Shown: positions 27,411 through 36,533, numbered from the stretch's first letter. The stretch is 64,000 bases of DNA from an uncultured Oscillospiraceae bacterium (GCA_934622035.1 CAKTVG010000005.1:55358-119357); one strand, 5' to 3'. Numbers and translations: made by a program. The notes: generated by a model from the letters alone, not told the origin.

Positions 27411-29165
27411 ATGCTGAAACTTTTGAAGAATATGCGCCGGAAGGAAAAGCTGATGGCGCTTTTGTGCTTGGTGCTTGTCATCGGGCAGGTGTATTTTGAC
27501 CTGCGCCTGCCGGAATATATGACCGAGCTGACGACCCTGATTAAAACGGCGGGTACGACGGGCGATATCATGAACGTCGGCCTGAAAATGCTGGGATGTA
27601 CGGCGGTCAGCGCAGTGCTGGCCATCGGCTGCGGCTTCCTCGCGGCAAAGACGGCGTCCGGCTTCAGCTTTACCGTCCGCGGAAAGCTGTTCCACCATGT
27701 GATGGACGTCGGCAATGAGGAAATGCACGACTTTTCCATCCCCAGCCTGATCACCAGAACGACGAACGACATCACGCAGATTCAGATGATCATTGCCATG
27801 GGCCTGCAAATGCTCATCAAGGCGCCGATCATGGCGGTCTGGGCGGTGATTAAAATTCTCGGCAAGAGCTGGGAGCTGTCGGCGGTGACGGCGGGCTTTG
27901 TTGTGGTGCTGTGCACAACGGTGCTGATTATCATGGGTACCTGCATTCCGCGCTTCCGCCTAGTGCAGAAGATGACCGATAAGATCAACCGTGTGGCACG
28001 TGAGAATCTGACGGGCATCAACGTGGTGCACGCCTTCAACGCTGAGCAATTCCAGAACGAGAAATTCGACGGTCCGAGCCGCGAAATGATGAATCTGCAA
28101 ATGAAGAACCAGAAGCTCTTTGCACTGGTGCAGCCGGTGATGTCGTTGGGCATGAACGGCCTTGCGCTGACGATTTACTGGCTTGGCGCGGCGTTGGTCA
28201 ACAACATCGCCCTGACGGACACTGCCGCACGGCTGAGCATGTTCAGCGAGGTGCTGGTGTTCAGCACCTATGCGACGTATATCGTGATGTCCTTCATGAT
28301 GCTCGTGATGATCTATATGCTTGTGCCGCAGGCGCAGGTTTCTGCGGAGCGTATCAACGAGGTGCTCGAACGCAATGCCTCCATCCGCGAGGGCAGTGTC
28401 ACGGAGGGCAGAGAAACCGGTACGGTGGAGTTCCGCAATGTTTCCTTCCGTTACCCGCATGCCTCGGAGAACGAGCTGTCCGGAATTCATTTCAAGGTAG
28501 GTAAGGGCCAGACACTGGCGATTATCGGCGCGACGGGCAGCGGCAAATCGACGCTTGTCAGTCTGATCCCGCGCTTTTATGACGCCACGCAGGGCGAGGT
28601 GCTCGTTGACGGCGTCAACGTGCGGGATTACAGCTTCGACGCGCTGTATGACAAGATCGGCTACGTGACACAAAAGGCCGTGCTCTTTGCCGGCAGCATC
28701 CGCGAGAACGTCTTCTTCGGCGAGAGTGCGGCTGCGCAGGATGAGGCGGTGCTGAACGATGCGATCGACCTTTCACAGGCGCGCGAATTTGTAAGCAAGC
28801 TGCCGGAGGGAACGGACTACGCCATTGCGCAGCTCGGACGCAATGTTTCCGGTGGCCAGAAGCAGCGCCTTTCCATTGCGCGTGCGCTGGCGAGAAAGCC
28901 GGAGATCCTGATTTTTGACGATTCCTTCTCCGCGCTGGACTATCGCACGGATGCGCTGCTGCGCGAGGGCCTTGCGCGGGAGCTTCACGACACGACGAAA
29001 ATCATCGTTGCACAGAGAATCAGTACCATCCGTCATGCGGATCAGATCATCGTGCTCGACCGCGGCGAGGCGGTCGGCATGGGCACGCATGAGGAGCTGA
29101 TGCGCGATTGCAGCGTCTACCGCGAAATCGCGACCTCTCAGCTCAGCGCGGCGGAGCTTGCCTGA
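27411..29165 (+). CDS. ABC exporter half-transporter, subunit 1 (degenerate Walker B)
   Basis: 584 residues: six membrane helices (residues about 15-300) then an ATPase domain. Seen: Walker A GATGSGKST, signature VSGGQKQR, Walker B ILIFDDSFSALD. The residue after the Walker B Asp is Asp, not the catalytic Glu, while the signature is intact. This is the pattern of the first subunit of heterodimeric multidrug exporters (LmrC/BmrC type). It pairs with the next gene, 13 bases downstream. Confidence 0.93.
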   Translation: MLKLLKNMRRKEKLMALLCLVLVIGQVYFDLRLPEYMTELTTLIKTAGTTGDIMNVGLKMLGCTAVSAVLAIGCGFLAAKTASGFSFTVRGKLFHHVMDVGNEEMHDFSIPSLITRTTNDITQIQMIIAMGLQMLIKAPIMAVWAVIKILGKSWELSAVTAGFVVVLCTTVLIIMGTCIPRFRLVQKMTDKINRVARENLTGINVVHAFNAEQFQNEKFDGPSREMMNLQMKNQKLFALVQPVMSLGMNGLALTIYWLGAALVNNIALTDTAARLSMFSEVLVFSTYATYIVMSFMMLVMIYMLVPQAQVSAERINEVLERNASIREGSVTEGRETGTVEFRNVSFRYPHASENELSGIHFKVGKGQTLAIIGATGSGKSTLVSLIPRFYDATQGEVLVDGVNVRDYSFDALYDKIGYVTQKAVLFAGSIRENVFFGESAAAQDEAVLNDAIDLSQAREFVSKLPEGTDYAIAQLGRNVSGGQKQRLSIARALARKPEILIFDDSFSALDYRTDALLREGLARELHDTTKIIVAQRISTIRHADQIIVLDRGEAVGMGTHEELMRDCSVYREIATSQLSAAELA

Positions 29166-29178
29166 AGGAGGGAGAGCT

Positions 29179-30942
29179 ATGAAGAAAAAGAAAAGCATTG
29201 GCAGCGCGCTGCCGAGATTGAGCAGCTATATGCGCTCCCAGATCGGGTTTGTGGTTCTGGCACTGGTGCTTGCGGCGCTCAGCGCAGTGATGACCATCAT
29301 TGGCCCGGACAAGGTTGGCAAAATTGCGACGATCATGTCCGACGGCCTCTTTACGGGCATTGACCTCTCGGCCATTGCCAAGATCGGCATTTTCCTTGCT
29401 GTGATTTACGGCCTGAGCGCCCTGTTCGGATTTATCCAGCACTATATTATGGCAGTCGTCACGCTGAAAATGTCCTACCGGATGCGTGCGGAGCTGTCCG
29501 AAAAGATCAACCGCGTTCCGCAGAAGTACTTCAACACCACCTCGCAGGGCGATATCCTCAGCCGCATTACGAACGATGTTTCGACCTTGCAGCAGGGCTT
29601 GACGAACAGCCTGCCGACGATCATCAGCGCCGTGACGCAGTTTATCGGCTGCCTGATCATGATGTTTGTGACGGAGTGGCGCCTTGCCCTGATTTCCCTC
29701 GGTGTGACGCTGATCGGCCTGGTTCTGACGGTTCTGATCATGTCCCGCTCGCAGAAGTATTTCACCGCGCGGCAGAAGAGTCTGGGCGAGCTGAACGGCT
29801 ATGTCGAGGAGATGTACTCCGGCCATGAGGTCGTGCGCATCAGTCGTGCGGGGCGCAAGGTCGGCGAGCGCTTCGACAAGCTGAACGCCGCCGTTTACGA
29901 TGCCAACTGGAGATCCCAGTTTCTCTCCGGCATGATGCAGCCGCTGATGAATATCATCGGCAATATTGCCTATGTGGCCGTGTGCGTATTCGGCTCCATT
30001 CTTGCAATCAACGGAACAATCGACTTCGGCGTGATTGTCTCCTTTATTCTGTATGTCCGCCTGTTCACCTCTCCGCTCACGCAGATCGCGCAGGGCATGA
30101 CGAATTTGCAGACGGCCTCTGCCTCATCCCACCGCATTTTTGATTTCCTTGAGAGCGAGGAGCTGCCTGATGAAAGCGAAAAGACGGAGAAGCTGCCGCA
30201 GGTTAAGGGGCAGGTCAGCTTTGAGCATGTCCGCTTCAGCTACCCGGATACGCCGGATAAGGTCATTATCAAGGACTTCTCCGCTGAGGTCAAGCCCGGC
30301 CAGAAGGTGGCCATTGTCGGCCCGACCGGCGCAGGCAAGACCACAATGGTAAACCTCCTGATGCGCTTCTTTGAGATCAACAGCGGTGATATCAAAATCG
30401 ACGGCATCCCGATTGCGCAGATGCGCCGCGAAAACGTGCACGAGCTGTTTGGCATGGTCTTGCAGGACACCTGGCTCTTTGAGGGCACGGTGCGGGAAAA
30501 CCTGGTCTACAACATGGAGGGAATCCCCGATGAGCAGCTGGAGCGCGTCTGCCGCGCCTGCGGCCTGGACAAGTTCGTGCATTCGCTGCCCAAGGGCTTT
30601 GATACGGTGCTGGCCGAGAGCAGCAGCATTTCCGCCGGTCAGAAGCAGCTTCTGACCATAGCCCGCGCAATGCTGCAAAATGCGCCCATGCTGATCCTCG
30701 ACGAGGCGACCTCCTCCGTCGATACTCGCACGGAGCTTCTGATCCAGCGGGCTATGGACGAGCTGACGAAGGGCCGCACGAGCTTTGTCATTGCGCACCG
30801 CCTGTCCACGATTAAAAATGCCGATCTGATTCTGGTCATGCGCGACGGCGACGTGATCGAGAGCGGCACGCACGAGGAGCTCATGCGCCGCGGCGGCTTT
30901 TATGCGGAGCTATACAACAGCCAGTTTGAGAAAAGCGCCTGA
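29179..30942 (+). CDS. ABC exporter half-transporter, subunit 2 (active Walker B)
   Basis: 587 residues: six membrane helices, then an ATPase domain with Walker A GPTGAGKTT, a deviant signature SAGQKQL, and Walker B LILDEATSSVD with the catalytic Glu. It complements subunit 1: its Glu and subunit 1's intact signature would form the one active ATP site. Start ATG 29179 follows GGAGGGAGAG. Likely drug, lipid or peptide efflux under MarR control; the substrate is not visible. Confidence 0.94.
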   Translation: MKKKKSIGSALPRLSSYMRSQIGFVVLALVLAALSAVMTIIGPDKVGKIATIMSDGLFTGIDLSAIAKIGIFLAVIYGLSALFGFIQHYIMAVVTLKMSYRMRAELSEKINRVPQKYFNTTSQGDILSRITNDVSTLQQGLTNSLPTIISAVTQFIGCLIMMFVTEWRLALISLGVTLIGLVLTVLIMSRSQKYFTARQKSLGELNGYVEEMYSGHEVVRISRAGRKVGERFDKLNAAVYDANWRSQFLSGMMQPLMNIIGNIAYVAVCVFGSILAINGTIDFGVIVSFILYVRLFTSPLTQIAQGMTNLQTASASSHRIFDFLESEELPDESEKTEKLPQVKGQVSFEHVRFSYPDTPDKVIIKDFSAEVKPGQKVAIVGPTGAGKTTMVNLLMRFFEINSGDIKIDGIPIAQMRRENVHELFGMVLQDTWLFEGTVRENLVYNMEGIPDEQLERVCRACGLDKFVHSLPKGFDTVLAESSSISAGQKQLLTIARAMLQNAPMLILDEATSSVDTRTELLIQRAMDELTKGRTSFVIAHRLSTIKNADLILVMRDGDVIESGTHEELMRRGGFYAELYNSQFEKSA

Positions 30943-30945
30943 TCC

Positions 30946-30973
30946 TTGCATTTTCCGCTGCCTGTGCTATAAT
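30946..30973 (+). promoter_or_regulatory. Promoter of the GNAT gene
   Basis: TTGCAT (30946-30951), 16 bases, TATAAT (30968-30973), TGC extended -10. The spacer end closely resembles that of the tRNA-Arg promoter (CCTGTGC). Confidence 0.85.
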
Positions 30974-31002
30974 AGTCAGAAAAACGGGAAAGAAGCGATG
31001 GT

Positions 31003-31668
31003 ATGCAAATCGATACGGCGGATATGGAGCAGGCGCTCCTGCGGCAGCATGGCACGGAACTTTACTACGGTCCGAAGGGCCGCGTGATTCTCAATAAGGA
31101 CGGGACGGTGATGTCCGACGTGCAGGACGGCGAGGCACTGTGCACGATCTTGCAGCGGCTGGGGTTGTCAAAGCATACGCTGTTCTCCCTCAAGTCACAG
31201 GAGGCGGCGGACGCGGTGTGCCGCGCCTATGGTCTTGGGGATCAGATGCCCTGTACGCAGGCGGTTTACCTCAAGTCCGCACCGCCGGAGATGCAGCCCT
31301 GCGATATCCGCCGGCTGGGTGAGGAATATGCCGAAACGCTTGCGGCGCACTACCATCCGGAATCGGACACGCTGCCCTATCTGAAGGAGCGCATCGCTGC
31401 CGGACAGATGTGGGGCCTGTTTGAGGACGGCCGTCTGGCGGGCTTCATCGGAATACATTCAGAGGGCAGTATGGGTCTGCTGGAAATTCTGCCGGAGTTT
31501 CGCCGCAGGGGCTATGGCTATCAGCTCGAAGCCTATCTGATCGCCCTGCATTTGCAGCGCGGTTGGACGCCCTATTGTCACATTGTCTACGGCAACGAGG
31601 CTTCCCTGCGGCTACAGGAAAAGCTGGGACTCTCGTTCGCGAAGCTCCCGGCTATTTGGGTAAGTTAA
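31003..31668 (+). CDS. GNAT-family N-acetyltransferase
   Basis: 221 residues. The C-terminal half is a GNAT fold with the acetyl-CoA loop RRRGYGYQLE and the late NEASLRLQEKLGL helix. The N-terminal 100 residues form a separate domain that I do not recognise. The start ATG 31003 has a weak GAAAG ribosome site. Substrate unknown. Monocistronic: own promoter and terminator. Confidence 0.85.
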   Translation: MQIDTADMEQALLRQHGTELYYGPKGRVILNKDGTVMSDVQDGEALCTILQRLGLSKHTLFSLKSQEAADAVCRAYGLGDQMPCTQAVYLKSAPPEMQPCDIRRLGEEYAETLAAHYHPESDTLPYLKERIAAGQMWGLFEDGRLAGFIGIHSEGSMGLLEILPEFRRRGYGYQLEAYLIALHLQRGWTPYCHIVYGNEASLRLQEKLGLSFAKLPAIWVS

Positions 31669-31705
31669 AAGAATTCTCCGAACAGCACTGTTCGGAGAAT
31701 TCTTT
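31668..31705. terminator. Bidirectional terminator
   Basis: 17-bp perfect stem (31668-31684 with 31689-31705), four-base loop; overlaps the stop codons of both convergent genes. Confidence 0.88.
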
Positions 31706-32198
31706 ATGCTTCGTCAAGAATAACCCGCCAGGCGTCAATCAGCCGTTCCAGCGACCAGGAGGCATTTGCAGGGCTGGTGGAGGGCAGAGCGATGGCGGCG
31801 CGGTGCGTGGCCGGCTCGATGTAGCGGCGGTAGCAGCGCAGGGATGCCGCGCCGTTGCAGTAGATTTGCCGGATGGGTGCGTTGTCCAGAATGACGGAAA
31901 GATCATTCGGCACGACGTCGCGGATGCTGCTGTCGGAGGAGCCGGTGATCGTGCAGCTGCCGATGCTGTCCCAGAGGGCAAAGTGATGGGAAAGAATCAG
32001 CGCCTTCTTTTCCTCTATGCTTTCGGGCAGCGGCGAATTTGTCACCGCTGCGAGCACGCGCCAAAAGCGGTTCTGCGGATGTCCGTAGAAAAACCGTGCC
32101 TCGCGGGATTTGATCGAGGGAAAGGACCCGAGAATCAGAACGCGCGACCGTTCGTTAAATAAGGGCGGGATGGGATGAATTTGTGCTGACGGCTCCAT
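31704..32198 (-). CDS. DNA-deoxyinosine (hypoxanthine) glycosylase, UDG superfamily family 6
   Basis: 164 residues. Seen: LILGSFPSIKSRE near the N-terminus with FFYGHPQNRFWR, and the late LPSTSPANA motif; this pairing marks the UDG family 6 enzymes that remove deaminated adenine (hypoxanthine) from DNA, rather than uracil. Acts in base-excision repair. AAGGAGG lies eight bases before the ATG at 32198. Follows the flippase gene by 24 bases on the minus strand and could share its transcript. Confidence 0.88.
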   Translation of the reverse strand: MEPSAQIHPIPPLFNERSRVLILGSFPSIKSREARFFYGHPQNRFWRVLAAVTNSPLPESIEEKKALILSHHFALWDSIGSCTITGSSDSSIRDVVPNDLSVILDNAPIRQIYCNGAASLRCYRRYIEPATHRAAIALPSTSPANASWSLERLIDAWRVILDEA

Positions 32199-32222
32199 GC
32201 AATCGCCTCCTTTTGAACTATT

Positions 32223-33758
32223 TTACCCGACGCGATCTCTTCTGTCAATGCGGAACACGCGGCGCAGCCAGCGGTAATCGCGTGAGGAAAAGGCGTTCGT
32301 GAGAACAAAGGCGGCGCACAAAAGCAAAAGAAAAGCGCCGCCGCGTGTGATGACCGTGCAAAGGGCATTGCCGCTGCGCGGCAGTAGGAGCGCGGGCGGC
32401 AGGACGAGCGCATACGCGCAGAGCGGCCGCAAAAAAGCGGTGGGGGCCATGCGGTGTTCCGAGACGGTCAAAAGGCGGTGCAGGCTCAGCCAGAGGTTGA
32501 CCGCATGCGTCAGCGCAAAGACGAAGACATAGGCGCGGATCCCCCAGCGCGGCAGCAGTGCCCACAGAAGAATCACGTCAAGCACAGAGGTGAAGGTGTT
32601 GTAGCGCACGCAGCTCACCTGTTCTGCAAGACCTTTTAACAGACCGTCGACAATGGCGTCCAGATAGAGCATTAAAAGCATGGGCGCAAAGACGCGCAAA
32701 AGCCGTCCAGCCTCGGCGCTTTGGTAGACGAGCTCGCCCAGCTCCTGCGCGGTGACGAAAAAGAAGCCGCTGACCGCCGCGGCAAAAAGAAAGCCCATGC
32801 GGACACATTTGTCTGTCAGATCGACGATGCGCAGGCTGCGCCGCATGGCCCGGCTGCGCGAAAGCTCCGGCACGAGCAGGTCGGCCACGGAGTACAGCAG
32901 CGCCGCCGGGAACATCAAAATCGGGAAAACCATGCCGTGAATTGTGCCGTAGGCGGCGAGCCCGGCCTCGCCGGAGCCGCCGTAGCGGGCAAGCCCATAG
33001 GGAATGAGCAGCTGCTCTGCCGTATTTAGCCCGGCGCGGAGAATGTCGTTCAGCGCAAGGGGAACGCTCAGACGCAGAAGCCTGCGCGGCAGATGAAGAT
33101 TCTCCTTTGAAGGCGGAACACCGCGCATATCGCGGCGAAACATGGCGTATAGCAGCAGAAAATCAAAGATGCAGCCTGCAGAGCTGCCAAAGGTAATGGC
33201 GCAGCAGGAGCGCGCCAGATCGCCCCTGGCCCATGTCAGCAGGAGCACGACGGTGATCAGCATGGAGACAAGGCGCTCGGCAATTTCGATGACGACGAGC
33301 TGACGGATGCGCGAGCAGGCCGTGAAATAGCCCGTCATGATGCCGCAGAGGCAGGAGAAAGGCAGCAGCGCGCCCATGACCCGCAGGCTGGAAACGGCGC
33401 GAAGGTCGTGCAGCCAGCGCGCCGAGAGAAGCCCTGAAAGGAAGAACAGCGCCGCGCCCGCCGCGCTGCTGACGGCAAGCCCCCAGCGCAGGCAGACGGA
33501 AACGGCCTCCTTTACGCCTGAAAGGCGCCGGTGGCCGAATTCCTCCGCCGCGAGATACATTGCCGCAACGCGCACGCCGCCGGTCCCGGCCAGCATGGCG
33601 AACACGCCGATCGTGGAGATGAGCTGCAAAAGCCCAAGACCGCCCGCGCCGAGCTGCCCGGAAAGGAACACCTGAAAACCGATGGAAATCAGCCGCAGCA
33701 ATAGATTTGCCGCCGTCAGCAGCAGTGCGCCGCTGAGAATGGAGCTTCGCCTTTCCAC
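32223..33758 (-). CDS. MOP-superfamily flippase (SpoVB/polysaccharide exporter-like)
   Basis: 511 residues, about fourteen membrane helices, no large soluble domain. Seen: an N-terminal TAANLLLRLISIGFQVF segment, repeated six-helix halves and Ser/Gly-rich helices as in SpoVB, MurJ-like and Wzx-like transporters. Such proteins flip lipid-linked oligosaccharides; SpoVB acts in spore cortex formation. Which lipid is moved here is unknown. Start GTG (33756-33758) with AAGGGGG upstream. No sporulation gene adjoins it. Confidence 0.85.
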   Translation of the reverse strand: MERRSSILSGALLLTAANLLLRLISIGFQVFLSGQLGAGGLGLLQLISTIGVFAMLAGTGGVRVAAMYLAAEEFGHRRLSGVKEAVSVCLRWGLAVSSAAGAALFFLSGLLSARWLHDLRAVSSLRVMGALLPFSCLCGIMTGYFTACSRIRQLVVIEIAERLVSMLITVVLLLTWARGDLARSCCAITFGSSAGCIFDFLLLYAMFRRDMRGVPPSKENLHLPRRLLRLSVPLALNDILRAGLNTAEQLLIPYGLARYGGSGEAGLAAYGTIHGMVFPILMFPAALLYSVADLLVPELSRSRAMRRSLRIVDLTDKCVRMGFLFAAAVSGFFFVTAQELGELVYQSAEAGRLLRVFAPMLLMLYLDAIVDGLLKGLAEQVSCVRYNTFTSVLDVILLWALLPRWGIRAYVFVFALTHAVNLWLSLHRLLTVSEHRMAPTAFLRPLCAYALVLPPALLLPRSGNALCTVITRGGAFLLLLCAAFVLTNAFSSRDYRWLRRVFRIDRRDRVG

Positions 33759-33804
33759 GCTGCACCCCCTTCACCGTTTGGTACAAGACTATGCACGGCA
33801 GAAG

Positions 33805-33834
33805 AAAAAATTCCCGCAGGAAATCCTGCGGGAA
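33805..33834 (-). terminator. Terminator of rsmE
   Basis: 10-bp stem with a four-base loop; six T on the minus strand. Confidence 0.9.
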
Positions 33835-33845
33835 AAGGATTTGAT

Positions 33846-34577
33846 TCAGAACTCCCCGCTGGCATACATCAGCGCGGAAAGCGCACACAAAGGCGCCGTC
33901 TCGCATCGCAGAATGCGCTTGCCCAGCGTGCAGATTTTCAGCCCGGCTGCGGCGGCCTGCGTGATCTCCTCCGGCTCGAAGCCGCCCTCCGGTCCGGTGA
34001 GGATGGCGGCGGTACGGAAGGGCGCGGCCTCTATGGCGGCGCGGAAGGTGAGATTCTCCTCGTTTTCGTAGAAGCACACGGCAAGCTCTGCCTCTGCGGC
34101 GCGTTTCAGTGCGGCGGCATAGCTTGGAACGGCAAGCACCTGCGGAATGACGCCGCGGCCGGATTGCTCCGCTGCCGAGGCGGCGATTTTCTGCCAGCGG
34201 TCGAGCTTTTTTGCCAGCGACTTTTCATCCGGGCGCGAAACGCACCGCGCGGAAGGAAAGCAGATCAGCTCAGCTGCGCCGAGCTCCGTCGCCTTTTGGA
34301 TCACATGCTCAAATTTATCCGCCTTTGCAAAGGCCATGTAGACGCTGCACCGCGCGGCGGCCTCGCTTTCCGACTGCTCCGCACGGTGGACAACAAGAGA
34401 AATCTGTCCGCTCGAAACGTCGGACACGGTGCAGGCATAGTCCGTCCCCTCGCCGTCGCAGACGGTCACGGCGTCGCCGTTTTTCAGGCGAAGAACCTTC
34501 GCGTGCGCGGCATTTTCGCCGGTCAGCACCAAAAAGCTGCCTTGCAGCTCCTCCTTGGGTACAAAAAAACGAGGCAT
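33846..34577 (-). CDS. rsmE: 16S rRNA (uracil-1498-N3)-methyltransferase
   Basis: 243 residues. Seen: an N-terminal PUA-like domain (MPRFFV, HAKVLRLKNGD) and a SPOUT methyltransferase domain with KATELGA, the SAM-binding knot GPEGGFEPEE and the late LGKRILRCETA motif. Methylates U1498 of 16S rRNA in 30S subunits. AGGAGGG precedes ATG 34577. It has its own promoter and terminator. Confidence 0.96.
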   Translation of the reverse strand: MPRFFVPKEELQGSFLVLTGENAAHAKVLRLKNGDAVTVCDGEGTDYACTVSDVSSGQISLVVHRAEQSESEAAARCSVYMAFAKADKFEHVIQKATELGAAELICFPSARCVSRPDEKSLAKKLDRWQKIAASAAEQSGRGVIPQVLAVPSYAAALKRAAEAELAVCFYENEENLTFRAAIEAAPFRTAAILTGPEGGFEPEEITQAAAAGLKICTLGKRILRCETAPLCALSALMYASGEF

Positions 34578-34603
34578 AGCATTCCCTCCTGTCAGATATG
34601 CTT

Positions 34604-34632
34604 ATTGTAGCAGAAGCGGAGAAGAATCACAA
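34604..34632 (-). promoter_or_regulatory. Promoter of rsmE
   Basis: Minus strand: TTGTGA (34632-34627), 17 bases, TACAAT (34609-34604) with TGC extended -10. Confidence 0.75.
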
Positions 34633-34656
34633 GAGCGAAAAAAACGAAAATAGGGC

Positions 34657-34685
34657 TTGACAAACGCGTGGGAATTCATTATAAT
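34657..34685 (+). promoter_or_regulatory. Consensus promoter of tRNA-Leu
   Basis: TTGACA (34657-34662), 17 bases, TATAAT (34680-34685): perfect consensus and spacing. Confidence 0.93.
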
Positions 34686-34704
34686 TATCAAGCAAATTGG
34701 ATAT

Positions 34705-34789
34705 GCGAGTGTGCTGGAATAGGTAGACAGGCACGTTTGAGGGGCGTGTGACAACCGTCGTGTGCGTTCAAGTCGCATCACTCGCACCA
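34705..34789 (+). tRNA. tRNA-Leu (anticodon GAG)
   Basis: 85-base class II tRNA with a long variable arm and encoded CCA. Acceptor GCGAGTG pairs perfectly with CACTCGC. The anticodon stem CACGT/GCGTG encloses the loop TTGAGGG, giving GAG for CTC/CTT codons. Confidence 0.96.
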
Positions 34790-34792
34790 AGC

Positions 34793-34824
34793 AAAAAGCT
34801 CTGACGAAGGTCAGGGCTTTTTGT
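34793..34824 (+). terminator. Terminator after tRNA-Leu
   Basis: 13-bp stem with one G-T pair, four-base loop, five T. Confidence 0.87.
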
Positions 34825-34858
34825 ATCCGCAGAGTTTCTGCAAACCGGAGGAGATTTC

Positions 34859-35422
34859 ATGAATCTGTTTGACCTCATCGTCACCGCGATTGCGCTGTCG
34901 ATGGACGCCTTCGCCGTCTCCATCAGCAAGGGCCTTTCCGTGAAGAAAATCCGCCCGTCGCACGCGCTGATCATCGGCGGCTATTTCGGTGGCTTTCAGG
35001 CGCTGATGCCCCTGCTGGGCTTCCTGCTTGCCAGCTCCTTTGCCGAGTACATCCGCCGCTTTGACCACTGGATCGCCTGCGTGCTGCTGGTGCTGATCGG
35101 TGCGAATATGGTGCGCGAGGCGCTGAGTCATGAGGAAGAGAAGCTGAATGACTCCTTCGGTGTAAGGACGATGCTCCCGCTTGCGGTCGCCACGAGCATT
35201 GACGCGCTGGCGACCGGCGTGACCTTCGCCATGACGGAGACGAATATCTGGATCGCCATTGCCATCACCGGCGTGACGACCTTCGCTTTCTCCGCAGTCG
35301 GCCTGAAGATCGGCAATATCTTCGGCAGCAAGTACAAGTCCAAGGCAGAGCTTGTCGGCGGTATCATCCTGATTCTGATGGGTTTCAAGATCCTGATCGA
35401 GCACCTGACGGGGGCGGCATAG
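34859..35422 (+). CDS. mntP: Manganese efflux pump MntP
   Basis: 187 residues, six membrane helices in two three-helix repeats. Seen: the twin acidic motifs SMDAFAVS (Asp16) in helix 1 and ATSIDALATG in helix 4, diagnostic of MntP/YebN. Exports Mn(II) and protects against excess. The gap after the tRNA terminator is only about 35 bases, so there is no room for a yybP-ykoY manganese riboswitch; the gene may depend on read-through from the tRNA promoter. Confidence 0.95.
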   Translation: MNLFDLIVTAIALSMDAFAVSISKGLSVKKIRPSHALIIGGYFGGFQALMPLLGFLLASSFAEYIRRFDHWIACVLLVLIGANMVREALSHEEEKLNDSFGVRTMLPLAVATSIDALATGVTFAMTETNIWIAIAITGVTTFAFSAVGLKIGNIFGSKYKSKAELVGGIILILMGFKILIEHLTGAA

Positions 35423-35425
35423 GCC

Positions 35426-35932
35426 ATGGAGCTTTGGGACTTATACGATGCGCAGCGCCGTCCGCTGGGCAGGACGCATCCGCGCGGAACGCCGATGCGT
35501 TCCGGAGAGTTTCATATCAACGTGTTCACCTGGATTTTTAACTCTGCCGGGCAGGCGCTTCTGACCCGGCGTTCCCCAGAAAAGGAGAGCTATCCCAATC
35601 AGTGGGAGTCCACCGGCGGCGCGGTAAAGGCGGGGGAGACAAGCCTTGCGGCAATCGTCCGCGAGCTGCGCGAGGAGACGGGCATCTGTGCCGCGCCGGA
35701 GGAATTTGTCCTCCTTGGAACGAGCTGTGGCAAGTCGTGGTTTACCGACCTTTATGCGCTGCGGCGCGATGTCGCCATCTCAGAGCTGGTTTTTCAGCCG
35801 GGCGAGACCTGCGGCGCGTGCTGGGTTGACCGGTGCGGGCTGGAGCGTTTGATCGCCGCGGGCGAGCTGACTCAGCCGGACATCCAGCAGTACCGTTCGC
35901 TGGAGGCGGTGTTCCGCCAGTGGCTGAAATAA
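35426..35932 (+). CDS. Nudix hydrolase (IDI/YfcD-like N-terminus)
   Basis: 168 residues. Seen: a complete Nudix box GGAVKAGETSLAAIVRELREETGI-type (G x5 E x7 REVxEExGI pattern) at about residues 54-77, and an N-terminal WDLYDAQRRPLGRTH segment seen in the isopentenyl-diphosphate isomerase/YfcD branch. Would hydrolyse a nucleoside diphosphate-X compound; substrate unknown. Starts three bases after mntP. Confidence 0.9.
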   Translation: MELWDLYDAQRRPLGRTHPRGTPMRSGEFHINVFTWIFNSAGQALLTRRSPEKESYPNQWESTGGAVKAGETSLAAIVRELREETGICAAPEEFVLLGTSCGKSWFTDLYALRRDVAISELVFQPGETCGACWVDRCGLERLIAAGELTQPDIQQYRSLEAVFRQWLK

Positions 35933-35950
35933 AAAACGGAGGACAAAGTG

Positions 35951-36484
35951 ATGCGTATTCAGGCAAGCTGCAAATACGACTACCCGGCGATTCGGGCCTT
36001 TACCTGGGTCGGGCTGTACGGCAGGAGAAACCCGAAAAAGACATTCGTTCTGCGAATGTTCCTCAGCGCGCTGTTTCTGGGCGCGGCACTGTATGTCTTC
36101 TTTGCACTGCAAAGAGATGCTTCAAGCTATTTGCTGATCTTCTGCGGTGTGCTGCTTTTTGTCCTCTTCCTCACGGGGCACTGCCTGCTGCCGCGCATGA
36201 CCTTCAGAAATCTGGGAATGCTCAAGGACGCCGTAAACGAGTATACGTTTACAGAGACTGCGCTGAAAGCCACGGCAAGCGGCGCGGCCTACCGCGGCGA
36301 GATTGAGATTCCTTATGCGCTGCTTGAAAAAGCGGTGCAGTCCTCGCAATACCTCTTCCTCTATGAGAACAAAAATCAGGCATTCCTTGTTGACCTGCGG
36401 ACGGTGACCGGAGGACAGCCGGAAGAGCTTTGCAGCCTGCTGCAAACGGCGATGCAGAAGAAATACCGCATCTGCAAGTATTAA
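35951..36484 (+). CDS. YcxB-like membrane protein
   Basis: 177 residues: a short N-terminal cytoplasmic segment, two close membrane helices (about 38-75) and a C-terminal strand-rich domain with YTFTETALKATA and IPYALLEKAVQSSQYLFLYE, which resembles the YcxB-like C-terminal domain. Function unknown. Start ATG 35951 with GGAGG seven bases before it. Third gene of the mntP-Nudix unit. Confidence 0.75.
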   Translation: MRIQASCKYDYPAIRAFTWVGLYGRRNPKKTFVLRMFLSALFLGAALYVFFALQRDASSYLLIFCGVLLFVLFLTGHCLLPRMTFRNLGMLKDAVNEYTFTETALKATASGAAYRGEIEIPYALLEKAVQSSQYLFLYENKNQAFLVDLRTVTGGQPEELCSLLQTAMQKKYRICKY

Positions 36485-36500
36485 AACAGCGTATAAAATA

Positions 36501-36533
36501 ACCGGATTGGGGATTCCCAATCCGGTATATTTT
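36501..36533. terminator. Bidirectional terminator
   Basis: 11-bp stem (36501-36511 with 36516-36526), four-base loop, T-rich tail; between convergent units. Confidence 0.85.

Noticed and set aside
33846..34577. RsmE as a member of a sporulation operon with the SpoVB-like flippase
   Set aside because: A strong minus-strand terminator lies between the two genes and no other sporulation gene adjoins.
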